A stretch of DNA of 64,000 bases from Aliivibrio sifiae (GCF_002954715.1 NZ_MSCP01000002.1:1187569-1251568); one strand, 5' to 3'; shown: positions 35,515 to 45,966, numbered from the stretch's first letter. The notes: generated by a model from the sequence alone, not told the origin. Translations and numbers: made by a program.

Positions 35515-36624
35515 ATGACGAGTGTCACTTTACGCAACGTTTGCAAATCCTATGGCGACGTTAAAATCTCGAAGAACATTGATTTAGATATAAACTCTGG
35601 TGAGTTTGTTGTTTTTGTTGGGCCATCGGGCTGTGGTAAATCAACGTTATTGCGTTGCATTGCGGGTTTAGAAGACATTACGTCTGGCGACTTATACATG
35701 GGTGAAAAACGCATGAATGATGTCGAACCCTCTAAACGTGGCGTAGGTATGGTTTTCCAATCTTATGCGCTTTATCCACATTTAAACTTGTTTGATAATA
35801 TGTCTTTTGGCTTAAAGTTAGCAAAAGCAGATAAATCTGAAATCAAAAAACGTGTTGATCACGCCGCTGATATCCTACAACTAGGTCATTTACTAGAACG
35901 CCAACCTAAAGCACTTTCTGGTGGTCAACGCCAACGTGTTGCTATCGGTCGTACTTTGGTATCTCAACCAGACGTTTTTCTTCTTGATGAGCCTTTATCA
36001 AACCTTGATGCGGCATTACGTGTTCAAATGCGTATCGAAATTGCCAAGCTGCATAAAAAACTAAATTGCACCATGATTTATGTAACTCATGATCAGGTTG
36101 AAGCAATGACAATGGCTGAAAAAATTGTAGTGCTAGATGGCGGGTATGTTTCTCAAGTTGGTGCGCCGCTAGAACTATACCACTACCCAAAAAACCGCTT
36201 TGTAGCAGGCTTTATTGGTTCTCCTAAAATGAACTTTATTAGCGTCTTCATTGAAGATGTTGAGAAAAATCAAGTTAAGGTTCAATTTAAGAACGGCGCT
36301 TCATTTTGGATCCCTGTCGATGGTACACATGTCACTCGTGGTGAAAGAATGTCACTAGGTATTCGTCCTGAGCACTTAGTTTCTGCTGACAATAGCGACG
36401 CTGTTATTAAAGGAGAAGTTTTAGTTGTTGAAAAATTGGGATATGAAACACAAATTTATTTAACAATTGAAGATGCCGATGCCGATATGATATACCGTGT
36501 CCCTGACACTGCGTTAGTTGAAGCAGGAGATGCCTTCTCTGTCGGAATTCCCGCACATCGATGTCATTTATTTCATAATGATGGAAAAGCATGCCAAAGG
36601 CTCTATAAAGAAGCCGGCGCTTAA
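35515..36624 (+). CDS. malK: Maltose transporter ATP-binding protein MalK
   Basis: 369-aa ATPase of the maltodextrin importer and, in enterics, an inhibitor of MalT. Walker A is GPSGCGKST, the signature [15 protein letters not shown], Walker [14 protein letters not shown], and the switch His is in [11 protein letters not shown]; the C-terminal regulatory OB domain (from about residue 240) includes LGIRPEHL. I chose the ATG at 35515, which has GAGG nine bases upstream and gives MTSVTLRNV like E. coli MASVQLQNV; the ATG at 35500 overlaps that ribosome site. Divergent from malE and followed by a terminator and glgX. Confidence 0.96.
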   Translation: MTSVTLRNVCKSYGDVKISKNIDLDINSGEFVVFVGPSGCGKSTLLRCIAGLEDITSGDLYMGEKRMNDVEPSKRGVGMVFQSYALYPHLNLFDNMSFGLKLAKADKSEIKKRVDHAADILQLGHLLERQPKALSGGQRQRVAIGRTLVSQPDVFLLDEPLSNLDAALRVQMRIEIAKLHKKLNCTMIYVTHDQVEAMTMAEKIVVLDGGYVSQVGAPLELYHYPKNRFVAGFIGSPKMNFISVFIEDVEKNQVKVQFKNGASFWIPVDGTHVTRGERMSLGIRPEHLVSADNSDAVIKGEVLVVEKLGYETQIYLTIEDADADMIYRVPDTALVEAGDAFSVGIPAHRCHLFHNDGKACQRLYKEAGA

Positions 36625-36645
36625 CAAACATTACTCATTTATAAA

Positions 36646-36672
36646 AAAAGCCCAACAATGAATTGGGCTTTT
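36646..36672 (+). terminator. Terminator between malK and glgX
   Basis: A perfect 10-bp stem (AAAAGCCCAA / TTGGGCTTTT) with a 7-nt loop is followed by GTTGTTT. It lies 22 bp after malK. It also contains a misleading in-frame ATG for glgX. Confidence 0.85.
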
Positions 36673-36698
36673 GTTGTTTATTCAGTAAGAGGAATATT

Positions 36699-38654
36699 GT
36701 GAACACACACCATGCTTTCCCGCACCCTCTAGGCGCAACATTAACTCCCGATGGATGTAATTTTTCAGTCCATCATTCGTCTTCATTTCCTCTATCATTA
36801 ATTATTTTTAATGATGATGGTACCTATAATGAACATCCATTCACTGAAGAATATGGTTCAATTAAATATACCTTCATTGACAATATCACTAAAGACACTG
36901 CTTATGGTTTTAAAATAATTCAAGATAAAAAAGCACTGCTTTTACTTGACCCATACGCTAAAGCTTTAAAGAACACACCTCATTATGATGTCCCTTATAC
37001 TGCAGAACAAAGTTGGGTCCTAGCGCAATCTCTTGTCGTTGATGACACATTTGATTGGCAAGAAACACCAAAACCAATGATCTCTCGTTCTGAAACTATT
37101 TTATTAGAAACTCATGTAAAAGGATTTACGCTATTAAATCCAAAAGTGGATACTAAAGTAAGAGGCACCTACCTTGGTTTGGCTGATCCAGCCAACATCG
37201 CACACTTAAAGCACCAAGGCATTACAAGTATTCAGTTGCTTCCTGTTGCCGCTTGCATGCATGAGCCTCATTTACTTGAAATGAACATGGTTAACTACTG
37301 GGGTTATAATCCAATTTCATTTATGGCACCCGATCCACGCTATGCGCGTAATGACGCTGTCACTGAATTAAAAACAGCAATCAGAGAGCTTCATAAAAAC
37401 AATATAGAAGTCATTCTCGACGTGGTATATAACCATACCGCTGAGGGCGGAGATGGTGGAGTTACCTTTAACTTAAAAGGCCTAGACCAAGACTATTATC
37501 TGCATCACCATGGCAAATATACCAACTATACAGGGTGCGGGAATACACTAGACATTACACATCAACCAAGCTTAAACCTTGTTATGGATACGCTAAGATA
37601 TTGGGTTGAGCAATACCATATCGATGGTTTCCGATTTGATTTAGCAGCAACACTAGGGCGTGAATACGATCAATTTAACCCTAATAATGCGTTCTTTAAA
37701 GCCGTAGCTCAAGATCCAATACTTCAGAAAGTAAAATTGATTGCAGAGCCATGGGATATTGGCCCTAACGGTTATCAAGTGGGTCAATTTCCTGATGGTT
37801 GGAATGAGTGCAGTGATAAATTCCGTGATACGACAAAGAGCTTTTGGCGTGGTGAGCAAAACTATTTAAAATCAATGGCAACTCGTTTAATGGGTTCTCG
37901 CGATCTGGTTAGTGCTTCCCGCTGGCCTCATAAACTGCCTGTCAATTATGTCAGCTACCATGATGGGTTTACGCTTCAAGATCTTGTTAGCTACAAAGAA
38001 CGCCATAATCTTGCTAATGGTGAAGAAAACCGCGATGGACATGGTGATAATCGTTCTGATAACTATGGTGTTGAAGGCCCAACAGATAACCCAAGGGTCA
38101 TTGCTCTACGTGAAAAACAAAAGCGTAATATGGTGACTACCTTATTGTTTAGTTTTGGCATCCCTCATCTTTTAGCTGCTGATGCTTGCTCGCACACTCA
38201 ACAAGGTAATAATAACGCTTATTGTCAAGACAGTGATATTAGTTGGGTAAATTGGGATTTAGATGAAACCGCTCTAGAGTTTAAACGCTGGCTATCAGAC
38301 ATGATCCAAGCCAGACAAACTCATATGGTACCAGTCATTAATGCATTTAGCGGCACGAGTAGATCCAAACAGAAAGTCGCTTGGTATACGCCTGAAGGTA
38401 GTAATATGACTCATGCCGATTGGCACGGTGCTGAATCATTATGTCTTCATCTCAATATATATGATGGAACTAAAGAGTTACTGATTTTAATTAACCAATC
38501 AAACATACCAACTCGTTTTGAGTTACCAAAACCCAAGCAACATTCACGTTGGTCTTTAGTATGTAATACTCAGCATACTCAAGTAACATCAAAACATGCC
38601 GTTGTTGATTACAGCTTATCGCCGTTATCTATTGCCATATTTAATGCCGAATAA
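36699..38654 (+). CDS. glgX: Glycogen debranching enzyme GlgX (isoamylase type)
   Basis: 651-aa GH13 enzyme hydrolysing alpha-1,6 branches of glycogen or limit dextrins. An N-terminal CBM48-like domain (about residues 1-120) is followed by the barrel with the four GH13 regions: DVVYNHTAEG, GFRFDLAATL (nucleophile Asp), LIAEPWDIG (acid/base Glu) and YVSYHDGFTL. HVKGFTLLNPKV is typical of GlgX. I place the start at the GTG at 36699, five bases after AAGAGGA; an in-frame ATG at 36663 falls within the malK terminator and is unlikely. It lies downstream of malK on the same strand. Read-through of the terminator would make it MalT-controlled. Length matches E. coli GlgX (657 aa). Confidence 0.93.
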   Translation: MNTHHAFPHPLGATLTPDGCNFSVHHSSSFPLSLIIFNDDGTYNEHPFTEEYGSIKYTFIDNITKDTAYGFKIIQDKKALLLLDPYAKALKNTPHYDVPYTAEQSWVLAQSLVVDDTFDWQETPKPMISRSETILLETHVKGFTLLNPKVDTKVRGTYLGLADPANIAHLKHQGITSIQLLPVAACMHEPHLLEMNMVNYWGYNPISFMAPDPRYARNDAVTELKTAIRELHKNNIEVILDVVYNHTAEGGDGGVTFNLKGLDQDYYLHHHGKYTNYTGCGNTLDITHQPSLNLVMDTLRYWVEQYHIDGFRFDLAATLGREYDQFNPNNAFFKAVAQDPILQKVKLIAEPWDIGPNGYQVGQFPDGWNECSDKFRDTTKSFWRGEQNYLKSMATRLMGSRDLVSASRWPHKLPVNYVSYHDGFTLQDLVSYKERHNLANGEENRDGHGDNRSDNYGVEGPTDNPRVIALREKQKRNMVTTLLFSFGIPHLLAADACSHTQQGNNNAYCQDSDISWVNWDLDETALEFKRWLSDMIQARQTHMVPVINAFSGTSRSKQKVAWYTPEGSNMTHADWHGAESLCLHLNIYDGTKELLILINQSNIPTRFELPKPKQHSRWSLVCNTQHTQVTSKHAVVDYSLSPLSIAIFNAE

Positions 38655-38679
38655 AGAAAGGCTATCAAAATCACAATAA

Positions 38680-38705
38680 AAAAGGAGGCAATTAAGCCTC
38701 CTTTT
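38680..38705 (+). terminator. glgX terminator
   Basis: A perfect 10-bp stem (AAAAGGAGGC / GCCTCCTTTT) with a 6-nt loop, followed by GTTTT, 25 bp after the glgX stop. Confidence 0.9.
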
Positions 38706-39000
38706 GTTTTTCAACTAAGCTAATCTAGCCCAGATTCAGATTTTACACGTCCTTTGTGATATGTTCTATACGCTAAAACCGTCAGCGTAATTATTAGCTT
38801 AGATATCATCCAGATCATATACGAACAATCTACCTTATAACATGGTGTGTAAAAGACAAAGCGTCTTGCTCTTAGCGCTCCAATGTCATGGAACTGTCAA
38901 TATTATACCAAATAACAACAAACCTGTCACATTTAGTATGAACTTACCCACATTACGATGATGTAAAAACTTAATACAACATTAAACGAATAAAAGACAA
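38706..39000. other. Unassigned intergenic region between glgX and cheV
   Basis: About 295 bp between two convergent genes with no open frame supported by a ribosome site. A small non-coding RNA is possible (there is a short G+C-richer stretch near 38845-38890), but I see no diagnostic promoter plus terminator pair, so I make no call. Confidence 0.4.
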
Positions 39001-39942
39001 CTAAATGATTTGAGCTAATCTCTCTTGAACAACGCCTACAATCAGATCTGGTTGAAACTTAGAAATAAAACGGTCACACCCTACTTTCTGAACCATTGCA
39101 TCATTAAAACTGCCACTTAACGACGTATTTAACGTAATAAACAAATCATTCATTCTAGGATCATTTCTGATTTCATGAGTCAGTCTATAGCCATCCATCT
39201 CTGGCATTTCTGCATCTGTGATCATTAATAAAATTTCATCATTAACCACTTTGCCTTCATCACACCACCCTTTTAAAAGATCGAGAGCTTGGCGTCCGTC
39301 ACTTCGCTCAATCACTTCAAGACCAAGTTGTTGTAATGTATTTCTGACTTGAGTTCGTGCCGTACTTGAATCGTCAACGATAAGCACTTTACGCCCATGC
39401 ATATGACTAACCAATTCTTGATCTAGCACGCCTTCCGAGATTGAAATGTCGTATTCAATAATCTCAGCTAATACTTTTTCTACATCAATAATCTCAACGA
39501 TTCTCGTGGTATTAGGTTCAACCTCAACTTGAGTAATTGCAGTAAGAAAATTATGGCGTCCTACCGTTTTTGGTGGCGGTTGAATATCAGCCCATGTTGT
39601 ATTAATAATATTCTGAACTTGGCCAACCAAGAACCCTTGGGTTGTGCGGTTATATTCAGTAATAATTAGTGTGCTTTCTTCATCATTACCCATTGGTTTC
39701 ATACCGATAGCACCACGCAGATCAATCACAGGAACTGATTCACCACGCAAACTCGCAACACCTGAAATATGATAATGAGAGCCGGGCAGCTTAGTTAGCT
39801 TTGGTACTTTTAATATTTCTTTTACTTTAAAAACATTAATCGCAAAAATTTGAGTGGTGTTTAGCTTAAAAAGCAACAATTCCAATCTATTTTCACCCAC
39901 GAGTTGGGTGCGCTGATCAACACTATTTAACATTCCACTCAT
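39001..39942 (-). CDS. cheV: Chemotaxis coupling protein CheV (CheW-REC)
   Basis: 313-aa chemotaxis protein. An N-terminal CheW domain (about residues 1-165; LLLFKLNTTQIFAINVFKVK, SLRGESVPVIDLRGAIG) is fused to a receiver domain (from HGRKVLIVDDSSTARTQVR, phosphoacceptor Asp in MITDAEMPEMDG, Lys in FISKFQPD). It couples receptors to CheA and can be phosphorylated to tune adaptation. I place the start at the ATG at 39942, with GAGTG six bases upstream and the typical MSGMLNSVDQRTQLVG beginning; GTG 39951 and ATG 39948 overlap that ribosome site. It stands alone, divergent from sstT. Confidence 0.93.
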   Translation of the reverse strand: MSGMLNSVDQRTQLVGENRLELLLFKLNTTQIFAINVFKVKEILKVPKLTKLPGSHYHISGVASLRGESVPVIDLRGAIGMKPMGNDEESTLIITEYNRTTQGFLVGQVQNIINTTWADIQPPPKTVGRHNFLTAITQVEVEPNTTRIVEIIDVEKVLAEIIEYDISISEGVLDQELVSHMHGRKVLIVDDSSTARTQVRNTLQQLGLEVIERSDGRQALDLLKGWCDEGKVVNDEILLMITDAEMPEMDGYRLTHEIRNDPRMNDLFITLNTSLSGSFNDAMVQKVGCDRFISKFQPDLIVGVVQERLAQII

Positions 39943-40136
39943 AAACATCACTCATTTGATTATCATTGCCGATATTATCACCAGCAATTATTTCTGTAAC
40001 ACGTTAATACTATATATTATCGGCATTTTTCTAGAAGTCTTTAACAAGTTAGTGCAAAAAAATAGACAATAATGTTACTATCTTTCGCATAAGCATCAGA
40101 TAAGATGCATGTTGTACTAAATTAAAGGAATTTAAT

Positions 40137-41381
40137 ATGCCGCAAGCCCAACCCTTACTCGTTCGTATGATGAATACAAACATTGTTATACAAATTCTAA
40201 TAGGTATTGTCGCTGGTGTCACACTTGCCACACTGTCACCAGAAACTGCTGTTTCTGCTGGTCTTTTTGGTCAACTATTTGTTAGTGCCCTAAAAGCCGT
40301 CGCTCCTATTCTTGTATTTATTCTAGTTGCATCTTCAATTGCAAATCAGAAACGAGGCCAAGATTCAAACATGAAACCTGTCGTGGTTTTATATTTAGTT
40401 GGTACTTTTTGTGCGTCACTAACTGCCGTCACTATGAGTTTCATTTTCCCAACTACTTTATCTCTAGTCACTGATGCTGCAACCAATAGTGCTCCTGAAG
40501 GCATTATGGAAGTCCTTTATACTCTACTATTCAAAATCATTGATAACCCAATCAATGCATTAATGACTGGTAACTTTATCGGTATTTTAGGCTGGGCAAT
40601 TGCTCTTGGTTTGGGCTTACATTCTGCGTCTGATGCAACAAAAAAAGTGTTCATTGACCTTTCAAACTGTATTTCGAGCATTGTAACGGTAGTTATCCGT
40701 TTTGCACCAATTGGTATCTTTGGTCTTGTAGCAAGTACCTTTGCAGAGACAGGCTTTGATGCATTAGCTGGCTACTCTCACCTATTAGCCGTTCTACTTG
40801 GTTCAATGGCAATTATCGCATTAGTTGTAAACCCATTAATTGTGTTTATTCGAACAAAACGCAACCCATACCCACTTGTGTTCTTATGCCTGCGTGAAAG
40901 TGGTGTGACGGCATTCTTCACTCGAAGCTCTGCTGCAAACATTCCAGTAAACATGGCATTATGTGAGCGTCTAAACCTACATAAAGATACTTACTCAGTA
41001 TCAATCCCATTAGGTGCGACAATCAACATGGCCGGTGCTGCAATAACAATTACCGTACTTACGCTTGCAGCAGTACACACATCAGGTGTTGCTGTTGATT
41101 TACCAACCGCTCTATTACTTAGTTTAGTTGCTGCTGTCTCTGCGTGTGGTGCCTCAGGCGTTGCCGGTGGTTCATTGCTACTTATCCCATTAGCATGTAG
41201 CCTATTTGGTATTCCAAACGAAGTGGCCATGCAAGTTGTTGCTATCGGCTTTATCATTGGTGTGGTTCAAGATTCAGCAGAAACAGCGCTAAACAGCTCT
41301 ACTGATGTTCTGTTCACTACAGCAGCTTGTCGTAAAGCTGACAATCCATATAAGCCACTAGTTCAAACATCAAATTCTTAA
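40137..41381 (+). CDS. sstT: Serine/threonine:sodium symporter SstT
   Basis: 414-aa dicarboxylate/amino acid:cation symporter family protein with about eight helices and two re-entrant hairpins. Diagnostic SstT segments are [20 protein letters not shown], the serine-rich hairpin [20 protein letters not shown], and [20 protein letters not shown] with the NMxGA sodium site; the C-terminal [20 protein letters not shown] matches SstT closely. It imports L-serine and L-threonine with Na+. AAAGGA precedes the ATG. Single-gene unit with its own terminator. Confidence 0.94.
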   Translation: MPQAQPLLVRMMNTNIVIQILIGIVAGVTLATLSPETAVSAGLFGQLFVSALKAVAPILVFILVASSIANQKRGQDSNMKPVVVLYLVGTFCASLTAVTMSFIFPTTLSLVTDAATNSAPEGIMEVLYTLLFKIIDNPINALMTGNFIGILGWAIALGLGLHSASDATKKVFIDLSNCISSIVTVVIRFAPIGIFGLVASTFAETGFDALAGYSHLLAVLLGSMAIIALVVNPLIVFIRTKRNPYPLVFLCLRESGVTAFFTRSSAANIPVNMALCERLNLHKDTYSVSIPLGATINMAGAAITITVLTLAAVHTSGVAVDLPTALLLSLVAAVSACGASGVAGGSLLLIPLACSLFGIPNEVAMQVVAIGFIIGVVQDSAETALNSSTDVLFTTAACRKADNPYKPLVQTSNS

Positions 41382-41402
41382 TCAATACTAAGAAATAAAA
41401 TC

Positions 41403-41434
41403 AAAAATGGCAGCTAATTTTAGCTGCCATTTTT
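41403..41434 (+). terminator. sstT terminator
   Basis: A perfect 14-bp stem (AAAAATGGCAGCTA / TAGCTGCCATTTTT) with a 4-nt loop and T-run, 20 bp after sstT. The A-run lets it serve the convergent DUF1275 gene as well. Confidence 0.92.
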
Positions 41435-41511
41435 TTATTTACGGATTTATACCAATGTAACGAATTAGATGATCTATTTATTACTGGAATTGGTATTATT
41501 ATCTAACTTTA

Positions 41512-42174
41512 TTAATGATCTTTATGCTGATACAAATAAATAGAATAAGAGAGTGCTAATAAAGCACATAACGTAGCAGGTATCGCTAGCGTATTGATCC
41601 CTAAAGAAGGATAAAAATAACCGCCAATTACACCGCCAAAAATAAAGCCAAACGCAATGAATAAATACAATGCTAAACGACGGTGATGAATTGGTTCACC
41701 TTTTAACTTCATTCCTAACATGATCCCAAGATCTGTAAGCACACCTGTAACATGAGTGGTTCGAACAACAGCACCACTATAAGTTGTGACTAGACCATTC
41801 TGTAAACCACATGCAGCAGAAGCAAAATAGTGTCCCCACTGACTGCCTTCATTCAACACGAACATCGCAACAAAAAGTAAAAGGCTTTCAATAACCAAAG
41901 CAAAGTTATAACGACGCCCTAATTTTAATGCGGTACACCCGACAATAAGACTACTTAATGAAGAGCCTAAAATGAAACTGAATATAATGAAAAATAAATG
42001 CCATGTTTCCTCATTAAAACCAAGCAATTGCGTGCCTAGTAACGTTGCAGTCCCTGAAAGATGAGAAATTGACTGATGTTGAAAACCCAGCAAGCCCACT
42101 GAGTTAGTAATTCCAGCTAAGAGAGCTAGAAAAAAGGTGCCGTACTCGACCCATTTAGGTAATTTTGAAATCAC
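41512..42174 (-). CDS. DUF1275 (YoaK-type) membrane protein
   Basis: 220-aa polytopic membrane protein of the YoaK/DUF1275 family, with six hydrophobic helices. Family segments are FFLALLAGITNSVGLLGFQH near the N-terminus, SHLSGTATLLG, and the central ACGLQNGLVTTYSGAVVRTT followed by THVTGVLTDLGIMLG. The molecular function of this family is not established. The start is a GTG with AGG nine bases upstream. It stands alone, convergent with sstT and codirectional with glgCA, from whose stop it is separated by a terminator-containing gap. Confidence 0.85.
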   Translation of the reverse strand: MISKLPKWVEYGTFFLALLAGITNSVGLLGFQHQSISHLSGTATLLGTQLLGFNEETWHLFFIIFSFILGSSLSSLIVGCTALKLGRRYNFALVIESLLLFVAMFVLNEGSQWGHYFASAACGLQNGLVTTYSGAVVRTTHVTGVLTDLGIMLGMKLKGEPIHHRRLALYLFIAFGFIFGGVIGGYFYPSLGINTLAIPATLCALLALSYSIYLYQHKDH

Positions 42175-42293
42175 AATTCGATACCTAGCCAGTAAAGAGC
42201 GTTATTCTATACCCAAGTAAGCATAAGATACAATTTCAGCAAGAATTTATTATACTCTATACTGATTATTGACTTACCAACGTTAAAATAAAA

Positions 42294-42316
42294 AGGAAAG
42301 ACAAAATGCCTTTCCT
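42294..42316 (-). terminator. glgCA terminator
   Basis: A 7-bp stem (AGGAAAG / CTTTCCT) with a 9-nt loop is followed on the minus strand by TTTTATTTTA, about 35 bp after the glgA stop. Confidence 0.75.
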
Positions 42317-42349
42317 CCGTTATTGATTATTTGTTACTGCTAAAGAAGT

Positions 42350-43798
42350 TTAAGACAAATACATCTCAACATATTTATCAGCCGCTTCATCCCAACTAAA
42401 ATTTTGCTTCATTGCATGCAGTTGCACACGCTTAATTTCATTTAGGTTTTGGCTATAAAGTAATAAAGAACGCATTAATACTAATAACAATTCTACAGGC
42501 TCTGGATTTTTAAAACTAAACCCTGTGGCATTATCAATATCACTGTCGTAATCAGTTACACTGTCTTTAAGACCACCAACTTCACGAACAATTGGAAGCG
42601 TGCCATAAGCCATACTATAGATTTGATTCAATCCGCACGGTTCAAATTCTGATGGCATCAAAAAGAAATCCGACGCAGCTTCAACCCAATGAGCTAACTT
42701 ATTGCTATAAGCTTCCACAAAAGCAAATTTATCACTATTTATTGCCGCAATTTCTGCTAGTTGATTAGCAAGAACAGGATCACCAGTTCCAACAATAACA
42801 ACTTGAACATCATTCTTTAAGAACTGCTCTAAAATAGGTAATAGATAATGAATGCCTTTTTGATTAGTCAAACGACAAACCATGCCATACATCGCTACCT
42901 CTTTTTGAGGTAAATTCACTTCTTCTTGCAATGCAGATTTACATGCCTTCTTGCCACGAACCATACTAATACGGTTTGCTTTAAACTGTTTAGGAATGAA
43001 GCTATCTACTTCCGGACTCCACTCACTATAATCACATCCATTAAGGATCCCAAACAGATCCGACTCTCTTGATTGGAAATCAACAGCCATGCCATGAGAA
43101 CCTAACTCTGTAAGTAGTTCTTTTGCATAAGTTGGGCTTACTGCATTAATTTTATCTGCACATAGTACGCCCGCTTTTAGCATACTAATATGACTATGGC
43201 TTACTGCAGCTTCAGGGACATAATTTGCTTTAAATTCAGCAAGGCATGCAATTTCATCATAATGAAAAATACCTTTAAATACCGCATTATGAACAGACAA
43301 AACTGAACGGATATGCGAAAAGAAAGCGTCATTTTCATAACGTTTTTTCAGCAGATATGGGACTAATCCGGTATGCCAATCATTTGCATGAATTATATCC
43401 GGTTGAACATTAAGTTTTGGTAACATATCAAGACAAGCTGCACTGAAAAAAGCAAACCGTTCACCATTATCAGAATACGCTTGGTTATTTTCAGCGTACA
43501 TCTCTGAACGATCAAAATACTCTGCACACTCAATACCAAACACAGAAATGCCATCAACTTCTAGCGCTCTTACTTGATAAGGCGTATGTGGCCAGTGTGT
43601 TAATGTTGTTTCCAGTAAGATATCAGCGGCATCTCGGCCTGAAATCGACTGATAGGCAGGCATCACGATGTTAACCTGATGCCCTAACTTTTTAAGTGAC
43701 TTAGGCAGAGCCTTGGCAACGTCTGCCAAGCCTCCACTTTTAATCAACCCTTCAACCTCAGATGCTACAAATAAAATTGAAAGCGTCTTAGTAACCAA
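42350..43798 (-). CDS. glgA: Glycogen synthase GlgA
   Basis: 482-aa GT5 enzyme transferring glucose from ADP-glucose to glycogen. The ADP-glucose-binding KxGGL motif is in GLIKSGGLADVAKALP, and the C-terminal donor-site motif is EFEPCGLNQIYSMAYGTLPI. The start is a TTG at 43798 inside the end of glgC, with AAAGGAG four bases upstream; no ATG exists before the KSGGL motif. The 11-bp overlap implies translational coupling to glgC. Length is typical (E. coli 477 aa). Confidence 0.95.
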   Translation of the reverse strand: MVTKTLSILFVASEVEGLIKSGGLADVAKALPKSLKKLGHQVNIVMPAYQSISGRDAADILLETTLTHWPHTPYQVRALEVDGISVFGIECAEYFDRSEMYAENNQAYSDNGERFAFFSAACLDMLPKLNVQPDIIHANDWHTGLVPYLLKKRYENDAFFSHIRSVLSVHNAVFKGIFHYDEIACLAEFKANYVPEAAVSHSHISMLKAGVLCADKINAVSPTYAKELLTELGSHGMAVDFQSRESDLFGILNGCDYSEWSPEVDSFIPKQFKANRISMVRGKKACKSALQEEVNLPQKEVAMYGMVCRLTNQKGIHYLLPILEQFLKNDVQVVIVGTGDPVLANQLAEIAAINSDKFAFVEAYSNKLAHWVEAASDFFLMPSEFEPCGLNQIYSMAYGTLPIVREVGGLKDSVTDYDSDIDNATGFSFKNPEPVELLLVLMRSLLLYSQNLNEIKRVQLHAMKQNFSWDEAADKYVEMYLS

Positions 43799-45005
43799 TT
43801 CTCTCTCCTTTAGGGATAACGACTATACCCTCATCTGAAACATGATATCTCTTCTTATCTTCTTGAAGATTAACACCAATTTCAGTTCCTGGGGCAATAT
43901 CTACGCCTTTATCAATGATAACTCGGCGTAAAACACAGCCTTTACCGATTTTTACATCACCTAAAAGAATACTTTCACTAATATCACACGCTGAAGCAAT
44001 ATTACTACGGAAGCCTAATACTGATTTTTCAATGCGTGAACCACGGACATAACTACCGCCACACACTAAGCTGTCGATAATTTGCACTCGGCCATTATCT
44101 GAATCACTGAATGTTGCAGGTGGAAGTGGTGGGTAATACGTATGTAAAGGCCATTTACGATTATAAAGAGAGAATGGAGCATCTTTCTTTAACAGATCCA
44201 TATGAGCTTCCCAGTACGATTCAATCGTACCTACATCACGCCAATATACTTCTTCTTTTTCACCCGTAATATGGTTAGTACTGAAATCATAAACATAGAC
44301 ATTTCCTTCAGGGAACATCTTAGGAATAATATCTTTACCAAAGTCATGTGATGAATCAGCAAGATCAGCATCATACTTAAGCTCTTTACATAAACTTTCA
44401 GATTCAAAAATGTAATTACCCATTGATACAAGAGCAATACCTGGATGACCAGGAATACATTTTGGTGTTGCTGGTTTTTCTTCAAAGCCAATCATTTTCC
44501 CGTGCTCATCAACCTCTATAACACCAAAGCCAGTGGCGTCTTTTGCAGGCATACGAAGTGCAGAGACAGTCAGAGCTGCTTGTTTCTTCTTATGGAAATC
44601 GAGCATTTGTCGAATATCCATCTTATAAATATGGTCAGACCCAAAAATACATACATGTTCAGGATCTGATGCTTCAATAAAGCTAATGTTTTGATAAATC
44701 GCATCCGCAGTACCTTCGTACCAACGTTTACCTGTACGCATTTGCGCAGGAACAGGGTCAATAAAGCGATCTGTAATTCCGTTTACATTCCAACCTTTTT
44801 TCATATGTTGGAATAATGATTGCGACTTAAACTGAGTTAATACATAAATACGCATTAAATCTGCATTTACAAAATTGTTTAAGGCAAAATCGATTAAACG
44901 ATAACTACCACCAAACGGTACTGCAGGTTTTGTACGTGACTCTGTTAACGGACGAAGACGTGAGCCTTCACCTCCAGCCAAAATCATTCCTAATACACCA
45001 GCCAT
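43788..45005 (-). CDS. glgC: Glucose-1-phosphate adenylyltransferase GlgC
   Basis: 405-aa ADP-glucose pyrophosphorylase making ADP-glucose from glucose-1-phosphate and ATP, the committed step of glycogen synthesis. Motifs: nucleotide loop LAGGEGSRLRPLTESRTKPA, GTADAIYQN, catalytic-region FGSDHIYKMD, glucose-1-P site GFEEKP, and a left-handed beta-helix C-terminal domain (ILLGDVKIGKGCVLRRVIID). The N-terminal allosteric residues are partly shared with enteric enzymes. GGAGAG precedes the ATG. First gene of glgCA; Vibrios often carry a second glgC on chromosome I, so this could be a paralogue. Confidence 0.95.
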   Translation of the reverse strand: MAGVLGMILAGGEGSRLRPLTESRTKPAVPFGGSYRLIDFALNNFVNADLMRIYVLTQFKSQSLFQHMKKGWNVNGITDRFIDPVPAQMRTGKRWYEGTADAIYQNISFIEASDPEHVCIFGSDHIYKMDIRQMLDFHKKKQAALTVSALRMPAKDATGFGVIEVDEHGKMIGFEEKPATPKCIPGHPGIALVSMGNYIFESESLCKELKYDADLADSSHDFGKDIIPKMFPEGNVYVYDFSTNHITGEKEEVYWRDVGTIESYWEAHMDLLKKDAPFSLYNRKWPLHTYYPPLPPATFSDSDNGRVQIIDSLVCGGSYVRGSRIEKSVLGFRSNIASACDISESILLGDVKIGKGCVLRRVIIDKGVDIAPGTEIGVNLQEDKKRYHVSDEGIVVIPKGERIGY

Positions 45006-45308
45006 TTTCTCTCCAACTTTTATAATTAAAATCGTAATTATTAAAAATATTACTTATATCTGTTTATTTTGGGATTAACTTAACACATTTGGATTACAAA
45101 ACTGTGAAGCATGTAACTTCAATTTATTTACAAAAAAGATTCAATCAATAATGTGCATCAGCTCAATCTTTACCACTTTCAAGTTAACTATACGTTAACA
45201 TAAAAAACACAAAACCAAAATACAGTACGGCAAACTAAATACACTATTTGCATGATCAACAGAGCCTATGTAATTATCAAATGACTCATATAAAGTTTCG
45301 AGGTTTTT
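45006..45308. other. Divergent promoter region glgC / YdcF-like gene
   Basis: 303 bp, AT-rich, no coding frame. GTTAAC-TATAC-GTTAAC at 45183-45199 is a repeated palindromic hexamer that could be an operator. No further regulatory site is convincing. Confidence 0.45.
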
Positions 45309-45956
45309 ATGTCACCTTCGCTTTTCCAGCAACTGCAATTGGTATGGGATTACCATTTACTGAATCAACCGATTAAAAAAAGTGATGCTATTTTTGTTTT
45401 ATGTAGTTATGACTTACGCGTTGCTGAGCATGCAGCACAACTATATCTGGATGGTTATGCACCGTTATTGATCTTTTCAGGAGCTCAAGGTCGTGCAACT
45501 GAGGGGCTGTTCACATTAAGCGAGGCTGAAACCTTTGCGAATGTTGCCAAAGACATGGGAGTTCCTTCTTCAGCAATTATTATCGAGACAAAGGCAACAA
45601 ATACTGGAGAAAATATACTCTTCACTCAAGCCTTATTAAAAGAAAAAAAGATTACGCTTAACTCTCTTCTTTTAGTTCAAAAGCCATATATGGAGAGAAG
45701 ATTACTCGCTACTTTCTTAAAAAACTGGACCAATATAGAATTCTGTATTTCATCGCCTAATATTACTTTTGTTAATTACCCTACAGAAGAGGTCACATTT
45801 GATCATGTCGCTAGTATTATTCTAGGTGAATTACATCGCTTAAAAGTATATCCAACACTAGGATATCAAGAAGCACAGGATATTCCCGATGATGTTTGGC
45901 AAGCCTTTGAAAATTTGACTACGATTGGGTTTGATGAGTATTTATTGCCAGAATAA
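45309..45956 (+). CDS. YdcF-like DUF218 protein
   Basis: 215-aa DUF218 (ElyC/SanA/YdcF superfamily) protein without a clear signal peptide or membrane anchor, so closest to cytoplasmic E. coli YdcF. Family segments are DAIFVLCSYDLRVAEHAAQL, PLLIFSGAQGR, ETKATNTGENILFTQALL and LLVQKPYMERRLLATF. YdcF binds S-adenosylmethionine in vitro; the biological reaction is unknown. It is divergent from glgC and convergent with glgB, sharing a bidirectional terminator with the latter. No link to glycogen metabolism is evident beyond location. Confidence 0.85.
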   Translation: MSPSLFQQLQLVWDYHLLNQPIKKSDAIFVLCSYDLRVAEHAAQLYLDGYAPLLIFSGAQGRATEGLFTLSEAETFANVAKDMGVPSSAIIIETKATNTGENILFTQALLKEKKITLNSLLLVQKPYMERRLLATFLKNWTNIEFCISSPNITFVNYPTEEVTFDHVASIILGELHRLKVYPTLGYQEAQDIPDDVWQAFENLTTIGFDEYLLPE

Positions 45957-45966
45957 AGCAAGTAAT

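Noticed and set aside
36663-36698. Upstream ATG extension of glgX
   Set aside because: The ATG lies in the stem of the malK terminator and the extra residues are not GlgX-like.
38888-38941. Short ATG frame of about 17 codons
   Set aside because: No ribosome site and no support for translation.
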